DNA of 64,000 bases, from NCBI RefSeq assembly GCF_035984415.1, contig NZ_CP130720.1:6138001-6202000 (forward strand), in the 5' to 3' direction. Numbering within the stretch: position 1 is the stretch's first letter; every line of letters begins with the position of its first letter. Positions 25,273-33,914 of the stretch are shown in pieces. Source of the stretch: Streptomyces sp. NBC_01296 (GTDB lineage: Bacteria > Actinomycetota > Actinomycetes > Streptomycetales > Streptomycetaceae). The position numbers and the translations under genes are program-made. Under the pieces are notes generated by a model. The model saw only the letters and a program-made list of their open reading frames with translations, had not been told where the DNA came from and did no database searches.

Positions 25273-26886
25273 ATGACACCTCAGTTGACGCGCCGTCACT
25301 TCCTGGGTATCGGCGCCCTCCAGACCGCCGCCGCCCTCGGCTTCACCCGCATAGGCCTGCAATCGGCCGCGGCCGCCGAGCCCGCCGCCGCGCAGTACGC
25401 CCCCGCCATCGTCGTGGGCTCCGGCTACGGCTCGGCCGTCGCCGCCCTCCGGCTCGGGCAGGCCGGCGTACGGACCGTCGTCCTCGAGATGGGCCGGCTC
25501 TGGAACACCCCCGGCCCGGACGGCAAGGTCTTCCCCTCCACCTCCGCCCCCGACCAGCGGTCCATGTGGTTCCGCACCCGCACCGAGGCCCCGCTCGCCC
25601 AGTTCCTCTGGCTCGACGTCGTCAACCGCGACATCAGCCCGTACCCCGGCGTCCTCGACCGCGTGAACCACGGCGACATGTCCGTCTACGTCGGCCGCGG
25701 CGTCGGCGGCGGATCCCTCGTCAACGGCGGCATGGCCCCGACGCCCCGGCGCTCGTACTTCTCCGAGGTGCTGCCCCGGGTCGACGCCGACGAGATGTAC
25801 GGCACGTACTACCCCCGCGCCCGCGCCATGCTCGGCGTCAACGACATCGACCCCGGCTGGTTCGAGTCCACGGAGTGGTACCGGTTCGCCCGGATCTCCC
25901 GCAAGCACGCCCAGAACACCGGCCTGCGGACCACCTTCGTGCCCAACGTGTACGACTTCCGGTACATGCAGCGCGAGGCCGCCGGCACCGCCACCCGCTC
26001 GGCGCTGGCCGGCGAGGTCATCTACGGCAACAACTTCGGCAAGAAGAGCGTCGACAAGACCTACCTCGCGGCCGCGATCGGCACCGGCAACGTCACCATC
26101 GAGACCATGCAGCGCGTCGTCGGCGTCCGCCAGGACCCGGCCGGGGGCTACGTGGTCACCGTCCAGACCAGCGACCTGACGGGGCGGGTCACCCAGGTCA
26201 GGGAACTCGGCTGCAAACAGCTCTTCCTCGGCGCCGGCAGCCTCGGCACCACCGAGATCCTGCTCCGCGCCCGGGAGCGGGGCACCCTGCCCGCGCTCAG
26301 CGAGAAGGTGGGGCTCGGCTGGGGCCACAACGGCAACATCATGACCGCCCGTGCCAACCACCTGTGGGACACCGTCGGCTGCAACCAGGCCACCATGCCC
26401 GCCCTGGGGATCGACGACTGGGACAACGCCGCCAACCCGGTGTTCGCGGAGATCGCCCCGCTGCCCATGGGCTTCGAGCACTGGATCTCGATGTACCTGG
26501 CCATCACCAAGAACCCCGAGCGGGGCCACTTCACGTACGACGCGGCCACCGACTCGGCGCGGCTCAACTGGCGCCGGGACCAGAACACCCCGTCGGTCCA
26601 GGCCGCCAAGAACCTCTTCGACCGCATCAACCGGGCCAATTTCACGATCTACCGGTACGACCTGTTCGGTGACAACAGGAACTTCGCCGACAACTTCACG
26701 TACCACCCGCTCGGTGGCTGCGTCCTCGGCGACGCGACCGACGACTACGGCCGCGCCAAGGGCTACCAGGGGCTGTACGTCGTCGACAGCTCCCTGATCC
26801 CGGGCTCGCTCGGGGTGAACCCGTTCGTCACCATCACCGCGCTTGCCGAGCGGAACATGGCACGGATCCTCACCGACCCGCGCTGA
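25273..26886 (+). CDS. choD: Secreted cholesterol oxidase (GMC family, class I)
   Basis: The 537-residue flavoenzyme closely resembles Streptomyces cholesterol oxidase. It has a twin-arginine signal (TRRHFLGIGAL), the FAD motif GSGYGS (49-54) and blocks such as VYVGRGVGGGSLVNGG. The three catalytic residues of the family are present with canonical spacing: Glu393, His478 and Asn516 (Glu361, His447 and Asn485 in the Streptomyces sp. SA-COO enzyme). It would oxidise and isomerise cholesterol or related 3-hydroxysterols outside the cell. No adjacent P450 (choP) is present. Its stop is only 3 bases from the convergent acyl-CoA synthetase stop. Confidence 0.92.
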   Translation: MTPQLTRRHFLGIGALQTAAALGFTRIGLQSAAAAEPAAAQYAPAIVVGSGYGSAVAALRLGQAGVRTVVLEMGRLWNTPGPDGKVFPSTSAPDQRSMWFRTRTEAPLAQFLWLDVVNRDISPYPGVLDRVNHGDMSVYVGRGVGGGSLVNGGMAPTPRRSYFSEVLPRVDADEMYGTYYPRARAMLGVNDIDPGWFESTEWYRFARISRKHAQNTGLRTTFVPNVYDFRYMQREAAGTATRSALAGEVIYGNNFGKKSVDKTYLAAAIGTGNVTIETMQRVVGVRQDPAGGYVVTVQTSDLTGRVTQVRELGCKQLFLGAGSLGTTEILLRARERGTLPALSEKVGLGWGHNGNIMTARANHLWDTVGCNQATMPALGIDDWDNAANPVFAEIAPLPMGFEHWISMYLAITKNPERGHFTYDAATDSARLNWRRDQNTPSVQAAKNLFDRINRANFTIYRYDLFGDNRNFADNFTYHPLGGCVLGDATDDYGRAKGYQGLYVVDSSLIPGSLGVNPFVTITALAERNMARILTDPR

Positions 26887-26889
26887 CCG

Positions 26890-28686
26890 TCAGCCGCGGT
26901 ACAGGGCCTCGATCTCGTCCGCGAAGTCCTTCGCCACCACATTCCGCTTCAGCTTCAGCGAAGGCGTGATGTGGCCCGACTCCTCCGTGAACTGGGAGGG
27001 CAGAATGCGGAATTTCCGCACCGATTCCGCCTTGGAAACCGCCGCGTTGCCGTCGTCCACGGCCTTCTGGACGGCGGCGATGAGGTCCGCGTCCTCGCGC
27101 AGCTCCGCTGCCGTGACCCCGGCCGGCTTGCCGTGCTCCGCGGCCCAGCGGCCGAGGAACTCCTCGTCGATCGTGACCAGCGCGGCCACGAACGGCCTCG
27201 CGTCGCCGACCACCATGCACTCCGCGACCAGCGCGTGCGCCCGGATCCGGTCCTCGATCACCGCGGGCGCGACGTTCTTGCCGCCCGCCGTGACGATGAG
27301 CTCCTTCTTGCGCCCGGTGATCGCGAGGTAGCCGTCCTCGTCGAGGGTGCCGACGTCGCCGGTGTGGAACCACCCGTCGGTCAGCGCCTCGGCGGTCGCC
27401 GCCTCGTTCTTCCAGTACCCGTTGAACACGTGCTCGCCGTGCAGCAGCACCTCGCCGTCGTCGGCGATCCGCACCACGGAGCCCGGCAGCGGCTGGCCGA
27501 CCGTACCGATCTTCGTACGGTCCCACGGGTTGAAGGCCGTGGCCGCACAGGACTCCGTCAGGCCGTAGCCCTCCAGGACCGTGAAGCCGATGCCGCGGAA
27601 GAAGTGGCCGAGCCGCTCGCCCAGCGGGGCCCCGCCGGAGATCGCGTACTCGCCGCGCCCGCCGAGGACCGTGTGGAGCTTGCTGTAGACCAGCTTCGAG
27701 AACAGCTTGTGCTTCAGCTTCAGGCCGAAGGACGGGCCGCCCGGGGCGTCCAGCGCCCGGCTGTACGCGATCGCCGTCTCGGCGGCCGCGTCGAAGATCT
27801 TGCCCTTGCCGTCGGCCTGGGCCTTGGCGCGCGCCGAGTTGTAGACCTTCTCGAAGACGCGCGGCACGCCGAGGATCAGCGTGGGCCGGAAGGACTGCAG
27901 CTCGTCGGTGAGGTTCTTGATGTCCGGTACGCAGCCCAGGCGGATCGGCGCCAGGACGGCCGCCACCTCCACCAGGCGCCCGAAGACGTGCGCGGCCGGC
28001 AGGAAGAGCAGCACGGAGCACTCGCCGGTGCGGAACAGCGGGCTCAGGCGCTCCACCACGTTGCCGCACTCGGCGAAGAAGTTGCGGTGGGTCAGCACAC
28101 AGCCCTTGGGGCGGCCGGTGGTGCCCGAGGTGTAGACGATGGTGGCCGGGTCGTCGGCGTTCGCCAGCGAGCTGCGCCGGTCGACCTCGTCGTCCGTCAC
28201 GTCCGCGCCGGCGGCCCGCAGCGTCGCCAGGGCGCCCTGCTCGATCTCCCAGACCTCGCGCAGCTCCGGCAGCCGGTCGCGCAGCGAGGCCACGGCCGCG
28301 CTGTGCCCCGGGCTCTCCGTGACCACGGCGACCGCGCCGGAGTCGCCGAGGATCCACTGGATCTGCTCGGGCGAGCTGGTCTCGTACACGGGGACCGTGA
28401 CGGCGCCCGCGCTCCAGATCGCGAAGTCGAAGAGCACCCACTCGTAGCGGGTGCGGGAGATCAGCGCGACGCGGTCGCCGGGCTGGATGCCGGCCGAGAT
28501 CAGGCCCTTGGCGGCGGCGCGCACCTCGGCGAGGAACTCGGTCGCGGTCACGTCCTGCCACGCGCCGTCGACCTTGCGGGCCATGACGGCGGTGTCGGGA
28601 TGCTGCGAGGCGTTGCGGCGGATGAGATCCGTCAGGTTCCCGTCCGACGGGACCTCGTACAGGGCCGGAAGGCTGAACTCGCGCAA
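26890..28686 (-). CDS. Long-chain fatty-acid-CoA ligase (FadD15-like)
   Basis: The 598-residue ANL-family enzyme activates long fatty acids to acyl-CoA through an acyl-adenylate. The P-loop YTSGTTGRPKG, the adenylate motif GYGLTESCA, the hinge TGDVGTLDEDGYLAITGRKKE and the C-terminal catalytic lysine (LKLKRN) are all present. A TTG start at 28686 is chosen: AGAGGAG is 8-9 bases upstream, and the family begins near REFSLPALYEVP. Upstream in-frame ATGs would add about 38 unlikely residues. Synteny with M. tuberculosis fadD15 near pimB supports the assignment. Confidence 0.9.
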   Translation of the reverse strand: MREFSLPALYEVPSDGNLTDLIRRNASQHPDTAVMARKVDGAWQDVTATEFLAEVRAAAKGLISAGIQPGDRVALISRTRYEWVLFDFAIWSAGAVTVPVYETSSPEQIQWILGDSGAVAVVTESPGHSAAVASLRDRLPELREVWEIEQGALATLRAAGADVTDDEVDRRSSLANADDPATIVYTSGTTGRPKGCVLTHRNFFAECGNVVERLSPLFRTGECSVLLFLPAAHVFGRLVEVAAVLAPIRLGCVPDIKNLTDELQSFRPTLILGVPRVFEKVYNSARAKAQADGKGKIFDAAAETAIAYSRALDAPGGPSFGLKLKHKLFSKLVYSKLHTVLGGRGEYAISGGAPLGERLGHFFRGIGFTVLEGYGLTESCAATAFNPWDRTKIGTVGQPLPGSVVRIADDGEVLLHGEHVFNGYWKNEAATAEALTDGWFHTGDVGTLDEDGYLAITGRKKELIVTAGGKNVAPAVIEDRIRAHALVAECMVVGDARPFVAALVTIDEEFLGRWAAEHGKPAGVTAAELREDADLIAAVQKAVDDGNAAVSKAESVRKFRILPSQFTEESGHITPSLKLKRNVVAKDFADEIEALYRG

Positions 28687-28751
28687 GACTGCTGCTCCTC
28701 TGGGCGCCATCGCCACCATGTGGACCGACCGGACGTTACCCACCGGTAGTG

Positions 28752-28771
28752 GGTTCCGGATAGAGGGAACC
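28752..28771. promoter_or_regulatory. GGTTCC-GGAACC palindrome in a divergent promoter region
   Basis: GGTTCC (28752-28757) and GGAACC (28766-28771) form a perfect inverted repeat with an 8-base spacer, between the fadD start and the metallophosphoesterase gene. A TAACGT hexamer on the minus strand (28738-28733) could be the fadD -10, placing the repeat near its -35. It may be an operator for a lipid-responsive regulator; which one is unknown. Confidence 0.35.
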
Positions 28772-28915
28772 GGCCAGATGTTCCGTGCGTCACACGTCAC
28801 GGCCGTGCCATGCCGACAGTAGTCGACCCCGTTTGCGACCCGGAAGTAACCGCAGGTAGGGAGGCTGTGAAGGTTCCTCTACCCGCGGCACCCGGGCCCC
28901 CCTAGGGTGGGGCGC

Positions 28916-29698
28916 ATGGGTGGCAGGAAAAGCAGTACGCGCGTCCACGTCGTCAGCGACGTCCACGGCAACGCCGAGGCGCTCGCCCGGGCCGGGGACG
29001 GTGCCGACGCGTTGATATGCCTCGGCGACCTCGTGCTCTTCCTCGACTACGCCGACCACTCGCGCGGCATCTTCCCCGACCTGTTCGGCATCGAGAACGC
29101 CGACCGGATCGTGGAGCTGCGCACCGCGCGCCGCTTCGACGAGGCCCGCGACTTCGGGCGGCGGCTGTGGGCCGGGCTCGACCGGGAACAGCTGATCGAG
29201 GGCGCGGTGCGCCGCCAGTACGCCGAGATGTTCGCCGCGTTCCCGCACCCCACGTACGCCACCTACGGCAATGTCGACATCCCGGGTCTGTGGTCCGAGT
29301 ACGCCGCCCCCGGCACCACCGTCCTCGACGGGCAGCGGGTGGAGATCGGCGGCCGCGTCTTCGGCTTCGTCGGCGGCGGACTGCCCTCCCCGATGCGCAC
29401 CCCGTACGAGGTGGACGAGGAGGAGTACGCAGCCAAGGTCGAGGCGCTCGGCGAGGTGGACGTGCTCTGCTCGCACATCCCGCCGGAGGTTCCCGAGCTC
29501 TGCTACGACACGGTCGCGCGCCGGTTCGAACGCGGCAGCGAGGCCCTGCTCGCGGCGATCCGGCGGACCCGCCCGCGGTACGCGCTGTTCGGGCACGTGC
29601 ACCAGCCGCTGGCCCGGCGCATGCGGATCGGCGGCACGGAATGCGTGAACGTCGGGCATTTCGCCGCCACCGGAAGGCCGTGGGCCCTGGAGTGGTGA
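28916..29698 (+). CDS. Calcineurin-like metallophosphoesterase
   Basis: The 260-residue protein has the full metal-binding set: SDVHGN, GDLVLF, YGNVD, SHIP and GHVHQP. It would hydrolyse a phosphoester, probably with two metal ions; the substrate is unknown. ATG at 28916 is preferred over GTG at 28907 because TAGGGT (28903-28908) lies 7 bases before it, the spacing of leaderless mRNAs seen repeatedly in this window. It is divergent from fadD and followed by the SRPBCC gene. Confidence 0.85.
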   Translation: MGGRKSSTRVHVVSDVHGNAEALARAGDGADALICLGDLVLFLDYADHSRGIFPDLFGIENADRIVELRTARRFDEARDFGRRLWAGLDREQLIEGAVRRQYAEMFAAFPHPTYATYGNVDIPGLWSEYAAPGTTVLDGQRVEIGGRVFGFVGGGLPSPMRTPYEVDEEEYAAKVEALGEVDVLCSHIPPEVPELCYDTVARRFERGSEALLAAIRRTRPRYALFGHVHQPLARRMRIGGTECVNVGHFAATGRPWALEW

Positions 29699-29777
29699 CC
29701 TCCGCACGCACGGTAGCCTGCACGCGGCGGCCGCAGGCCGCACACTTCCTCGAACAATCCCTGGAGGGGCGACCGCC

Positions 29778-30218
29778 ATGGCCGAACACACCAGCTCGAG
29801 CATCACGATCGAGGCGGCGCCGGCCGACGTCATGGCCGTGATCGCCGACTTCGCCCGCTACCCCGAGTGGACCGGCGAGGTGAAGGAGGCCGAGGTACTG
29901 GCCACCGACGCCGAAGGTCGCGCAGAAAAGGTCCGGCTGCTGCTGGACGCGGGCGCGATCAAGGACGACCACACCCTCGCGTACACCTGGAAGGGTACCG
30001 ACGAGGTCAGCTGGACCCTGGACAAGTCGCAGATGCTGCGCCAGCTCGACGGCTCGTACCGGCTCGCCCCACTGGAAGGCGGCAAGCACACCGAGGTCAC
30101 CTACCAGCTGACCGTGGACGTCAAGATCCCGATGCTCGGCATGATCAAGCGCAAGGCCGAGAAGGTCATCATCGACCGTGCCCTCGCCGGCCTGAAGAAG
30201 CGCGTCGAATCGGCCTGA
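29778..30218 (+). CDS. SRPBCC-family (START-like) lipid or ligand-binding protein
   Basis: The 146-residue protein has the START-like pattern: EAAPADVMAVIADFARYPEWTGEVKEAEVL near the N-terminus and a C-terminal helix, MIKRKAEKVIIDRALAGLKKRVES. Such proteins bind hydrophobic ligands in a helix-grip fold; no catalytic motif is evident. CTGGAGGGG is well spaced before the ATG. The next gene, a Get3-like ATPase, starts 3 bases after its stop, and the same pair occurs in M. tuberculosis (Rv2185c-Rv2184c), suggesting a joint function. Confidence 0.82.
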   Translation: MAEHTSSSITIEAAPADVMAVIADFARYPEWTGEVKEAEVLATDAEGRAEKVRLLLDAGAIKDDHTLAYTWKGTDEVSWTLDKSQMLRQLDGSYRLAPLEGGKHTEVTYQLTVDVKIPMLGMIKRKAEKVIIDRALAGLKKRVESA

Positions 30219-30221
30219 TCC

Positions 30222-31469
30222 ATGCACATCCTGCTGATCACCGGCCCCGGCGGGGCCGGTCGCACCACCGTGGCCGCGGCCACCGCCGTCGCCGCCGCGC
30301 GGACCGGGCAGCGGGTGCTGCTGCTCTCCGGTGACCCCGGGGACCCCCTGTCCGCACTGCTCGGGGAGCCCACGGGCCGGCCCGTCGAAGCCGGGCCCGG
30401 GCTGACGGCCGTCCCCGCGGGCGGGGTCCTCGCGGCCCGCGTGGACTCCGGCGAGGAGTTCCGCGCGGAGCTCGTCGCCCTCCAGGAGCGCGGATCCGCC
30501 CTGCTCGGCATGGTCGGGGCCCGGCCGCTCGGCGCCGAGGAGCTCACCGAGCTGCCCGGCGCCGAGCAGTTCGCCCTGCTGCGCGCCCTGCGCCGGGCCG
30601 CCGCCGCACCCGCCGCCGACCTCGTCGTCGTCGACATGCCCCCGCTCCACCAGGCCGTGGCCACCCTCGCCCTCCCCGCCCAGCTGCGCCGCTACCTGGC
30701 CCGGCTGCTCCCGGCCGAGCGGCAGGCGGCCCGCGCCCTGCGGCCCGTACTGGCCCAGCTGGCCGGCGTACCCATGCCCGCGCAGTGGCTGTACGAGGCC
30801 GCCGCGCGCTGGGACGAGGAGCTCGCGGCCGTCCAAGCCGTCGTGGAGGCCCCCACCACCTCGCTGCGGGTGGTCGCCGAGCCGGGCCCGGGCGCTGACG
30901 CCGCGCTGCGCACCGGGCTGCTCGGCCTCGCCCTCGAGCAGCTGCCGGTCGCCGGGATCGTCGCCAACCGGATGGTGCCGCAGGGCTCGCCCGACCCCTG
31001 GCTGGCCGGGCTCGCCGCCCAGCAGGAGAAGTACGCCGCCCAGTGGGCCGGGGCGGAGTCGGCCACGGGCACGCCCGTGCTGCCGCTGGAGCACCTCGGG
31101 CGGGACCCCCAGGGGCCGGAGGACCTGGCACGGCTCACCGGGGCGGAGGGGCTCGTTCCGGCGGCCTCCGGGGAGACCGGCGACGCGGCCCGGGACAGGG
31201 CCGGCGACCGCCGGGCCTGGGTCGTGGAGGACCGCCTCGCCGAGGACGGGGTACTCGTCTGGGTGGTGCCGCTGCCCGGCGCCCACAAGCGCGACCTCGA
31301 CCTGGTCCGGCGCGGCGACGAGCTGCTGCTCGCGGCCGGCCCCTACCGCAGGATCGTTCCGCTGCCCTCGGCGCTGCGCCGCTGCACGGTATCGGGCGCC
31401 GCCCTCGCCGACGGGGAGCTCCGCATCCGCTTCACGCCGGACCCGGGGCTCTGGCCCCGCAGGCCCTGA
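30222..31469 (+). CDS. ArsA/Get3-like ATPase with modified P-loop
   Basis: The 415-residue protein resembles the ArsA/Get3 deviant Walker NTPases. The P-loop is GPGGAGRTT (8-16): the signature lysine of GKGGVGKT is Pro and the Walker A lysine is Arg. Switch-like segments include LLSGDPGDPL and DLVVVDMPPLHQ. The C-terminus (about 335-415) resembles the alpha-crystallin-like ArsA HSP20 domain. ATP hydrolysis may be slow or absent, making it a possible sensor or chaperone scaffold. It lacks a ribosome binding site and follows the SRPBCC gene by 3 bases, so coupling is likely. Confidence 0.75.
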   Translation: MHILLITGPGGAGRTTVAAATAVAAARTGQRVLLLSGDPGDPLSALLGEPTGRPVEAGPGLTAVPAGGVLAARVDSGEEFRAELVALQERGSALLGMVGARPLGAEELTELPGAEQFALLRALRRAAAAPAADLVVVDMPPLHQAVATLALPAQLRRYLARLLPAERQAARALRPVLAQLAGVPMPAQWLYEAAARWDEELAAVQAVVEAPTTSLRVVAEPGPGADAALRTGLLGLALEQLPVAGIVANRMVPQGSPDPWLAGLAAQQEKYAAQWAGAESATGTPVLPLEHLGRDPQGPEDLARLTGAEGLVPAASGETGDAARDRAGDRRAWVVEDRLAEDGVLVWVVPLPGAHKRDLDLVRRGDELLLAAGPYRRIVPLPSALRRCTVSGAALADGELRIRFTPDPGLWPRRP

Positions 31470-31545
31470 ACCGCTTACCCCCGTTCGGGTAACGTCGAAG
31501 GTAGTACGTACCGCACGCCCAGCAGCTGCCGCAGGAGAGTCCGCC

Positions 31546-32055
31546 ATGAGCGAGGCCACCGACCGTCCCATCGACGACGACGCCTGGGCCAAGGCCTGCG
31601 CCGAGGACCTCGCCGCGGAGCAGGAGCGCCGCAGGGCCCGGCAGGACGGCACCGGCACCGGCGCCGGCACCGGTACCGCCTCCGAGGAGCTCTTCAAGCT
31701 GTTCGAGGCCGTCGCCGACAAGGTCTCCGGGCTGAACAACCCGCTGCTCGGCGCCGCCGCCCAGGGTGCGGTACGCCAGTTCGTCAACCAGGCGAAGGCC
31801 GCCGCCAAGCCCGTCGTCGAGCGCAACCCCGAGGTCTTCGACCACCTCGCGGCGGCCGGCTCCGAGCTGCTCGCCGCGTACCGCTCGGCCGTCGAGGGCC
31901 ACGAGCGCCGCTGGACCCGCGACGAGCCCGCGGCGGGCGCGGGCCCGGACGGCCCCCGCGGCGACGCTCCCTCGGGCGACCGCCCCTCCGGGGACCGGTC
32001 CGACCCCCGGGACGAGGGCGGGAGCGGTCCGACGCAGCGGATCGATCTCGACTGA
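31546..32055 (+). CDS. DUF5304-like hypothetical protein
   Basis: The 169-residue soluble protein is rich in Ala, Glu and Asp, with an acidic start, a Gly-Thr repeat (GTGTGAGTGT), an amphipathic helical middle (SEELFKLFEAVADKVSGLNN) and a disordered Pro/Asp/Ser tail ending TQRIDLD. It looks like the Streptomyces DUF5304 family from memory. CAGGAGAG precedes the ATG by about 8 bases. It lies between the ATPase and glucokinase genes, all in the same direction. No function is known to me. Confidence 0.7.
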   Translation: MSEATDRPIDDDAWAKACAEDLAAEQERRRARQDGTGTGAGTGTASEELFKLFEAVADKVSGLNNPLLGAAAQGAVRQFVNQAKAAAKPVVERNPEVFDHLAAAGSELLAAYRSAVEGHERRWTRDEPAAGAGPDGPRGDAPSGDRPSGDRSDPRDEGGSGPTQRIDLD

Positions 32056-32116
32056 GACCCTGCCGCCCTCGGGTACCGTTGGCCGTGGCGGGGTTTGACC
32101 GGAAACCGAGGGACTA

Positions 32117-33058
32117 ATGGGACTCACCATCGGCGTCGACATCGGCGGCACGAAGATCGCGGCCGGCGTGGTCGACGAAGAGGGCACCATCCTTGAGACG
32201 TACAAGGTGCCCACCCCGCCGACCGCGGACGGGGTGACGGACGCGATCTGCGCCGCAGTGTCCGAAGTCAGCAGCAGCCACACCATCGACGCCGTCGGCA
32301 TCGGCGCCGCCGGCTACGTGGACGACAAGCGCGCGACCGTACTCTTCGCGCCGAACATCAACTGGCGGCACGAGCCGCTCAAGGACAAGGTCGAGCAGCG
32401 CATCGGCCTGCCGGTCGTCGTCGAGAACGACGCGAACTGCGCCGCCTGGGGCGAGTACCGCTTCGGCGCAGGCCAGGGCCACGAGGACGTCATCTGCATC
32501 ACGCTCGGCACGGGCCTGGGCGGCGGCATCATCATCGGCAACAAGCTGCGCCGCGGACGCTTCGGCGTCGCCGCCGAGTTCGGGCACATCCGGGTGGTCC
32601 CGGACGGCCTGCTGTGCGGGTGCGGGAGCCAGGGCTGCTGGGAGCAGTACGCCTCCGGCCGCGCGCTCGTCCGGTACGCGAAGCAGCGCGCCAACGCCAC
32701 CCCCGAGAACGCGGCGGTCCTCCTCGCGCTCGGCGACGGCACCACCGAGGGCATCGAGGGCAAGCACGTCAGCGAGGCCGCGCGGGCCGGTGACCTGGTG
32801 GCCGTCGAGGCCTTCCGCGAGCTGGCCCGCTGGGCGGGTGCCGGCCTCGCGGACCTGGCCTCGCTCTTCGACCCGTCGGCGTTCATCGTCGGCGGCGGGG
32901 TCTCGGACGAGGGCGACCTCGTCCTCGACCCGATCCGCAAGTCCTTCAAGCGCTGGCTGGTCGGCGGCGCATGGCGCCCGCACGCGCAGGTTCTGGCCGC
33001 GCAGCTGGGCGGCAAGGCCGGCCTCGTCGGCGCGGCGGACCTGGCCCGCCAGGGCTGA
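32117..33058 (+). CDS. glkA: ROK-family glucokinase
   Basis: The 313-residue enzyme phosphorylates glucose at O6 with ATP. It has the nucleotide loop DIGGTKI, the substrate motif ENDANCAAWGEY, the ROK signature region GLGGGIIIGNKL and the zinc-binding CGCGSQGCWE with EFGHI. Streptomyces glucokinase GlkA is also needed for carbon catabolite repression, so a regulatory role is likely. GAGGGA precedes the ATG. An inverted repeat, ACTGCCCG/CGGGCAGT (33076-33083 and 33104-33111), follows the gene and may end its transcript. Confidence 0.93.
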   Translation: MGLTIGVDIGGTKIAAGVVDEEGTILETYKVPTPPTADGVTDAICAAVSEVSSSHTIDAVGIGAAGYVDDKRATVLFAPNINWRHEPLKDKVEQRIGLPVVVENDANCAAWGEYRFGAGQGHEDVICITLGTGLGGGIIIGNKLRRGRFGVAAEFGHIRVVPDGLLCGCGSQGCWEQYASGRALVRYAKQRANATPENAAVLLALGDGTTEGIEGKHVSEAARAGDLVAVEAFRELARWAGAGLADLASLFDPSAFIVGGGVSDEGDLVLDPIRKSFKRWLVGGAWRPHAQVLAAQLGGKAGLVGAADLARQG

Positions 33059-33129
33059 CGCCGTCCGTTGTCCGAACTGCCCGTCGCGCCCTCTGTGGCA
33101 CGGCGGGCAGTCTGGCTATGTTGCCGTGC

Positions 33130-33891
33130 ATGCTGCCGAACTCTGTGACGGAACCCGACGGTTCCGCGGTGATCCGAGCCCTCAGCTACAACATCCGCTC
33201 GATGCGGGACGACGAGGAGGCGCTGGCCAGGGTGATCCGCGCGTGCGCCCCCGACCTGGTGTTCATCCAGGAGGCACCGAGGTTCTTCCGCTGGCGCAAG
33301 CACGCGGCGCGGCTGGCCGCGAAGACGGACCTGGTGGTGCTGAGCGGCGGCGCCACCGCCGCGGGCCCGCTCCTGCTCTGTTCCCTGCGGGCCTTCGTGG
33401 AGCGGACAGAGGACGTCCTGCTCCCCCTCACCCCGGGCCTGCACCGGCGGGGCTTCGCCACGGCGGTGGTCCGGTTCGGGGCCGCGCGGGTGGCGGTGCT
33501 CAGCGCGCACCTTTCGCTGGACGGGGCCGAACGCCGGGCGCAGGCCGACCTCCTCCTGGACCGCCTCGCGTCCACGGACGCCCCGTACGCCATCGCGGCG
33601 GGCGACATCAACGAGACGCCGTCGGGCCCGGCGTTCCGCCGCCTCTCCACCGCCCTCCAGGACTGCTGGACGGTGTCCCCCTGGGGCGGCGAGCACACCT
33701 TCGTCCGCTCCGGCCCGCCGAGGCGGATCGACGCGATCTTCGCGACGCCGGGTGTGGAGGTGCTGACCTGCGGCGTCCCCACGGCTCTACCGGGCATTAC
33801 GAAGGACGACCTCCGGGCAGCCACGGACCACCTTCCGGTCCTGGCCACCCTCCGCCTCCCGGCCGGGAAACCCATCCCCGCCGGCGCCTGA
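33130..33891 (+). CDS. Endonuclease/exonuclease/phosphatase (EEP) superfamily hydrolase
   Basis: The 253-residue protein shows the EEP fold motifs: LSYNIRSM at the start, FIQEAPRF (catalytic glutamate), LSAHLSLDG, AAGDINETPSG (Asp, Asn) and a final ATDHLPVLATL with the Asp-His pair. It would cleave a phosphodiester or phosphomonoester; the substrate may be nucleic acid or lipid headgroup. ATG at 33130 is preferred over 33118 because TATGTT (33117-33122) is 7 bases upstream, the leaderless pattern. No signal peptide is seen. Confidence 0.82.
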   Translation: MLPNSVTEPDGSAVIRALSYNIRSMRDDEEALARVIRACAPDLVFIQEAPRFFRWRKHAARLAAKTDLVVLSGGATAAGPLLLCSLRAFVERTEDVLLPLTPGLHRRGFATAVVRFGAARVAVLSAHLSLDGAERRAQADLLLDRLASTDAPYAIAAGDINETPSGPAFRRLSTALQDCWTVSPWGGEHTFVRSGPPRRIDAIFATPGVEVLTCGVPTALPGITKDDLRAATDHLPVLATLRLPAGKPIPAGA

Positions 33892-33914
33892 GCCGCGGGC
33901 TCCGGGGCCGCGGC

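Noticed and set aside
31650..31682. Repeated GGCACCGGC in the DUF5304 gene as a possible repeat array
   Set aside because: It is a short in-frame coding repeat giving Gly-Thr residues, not a CRISPR or mobile repeat.
28953..31826. 957-codon minus-strand open frame
   Set aside because: Antisense to the phosphoesterase, SRPBCC, ATPase and DUF5304 genes; composition shows no domain.
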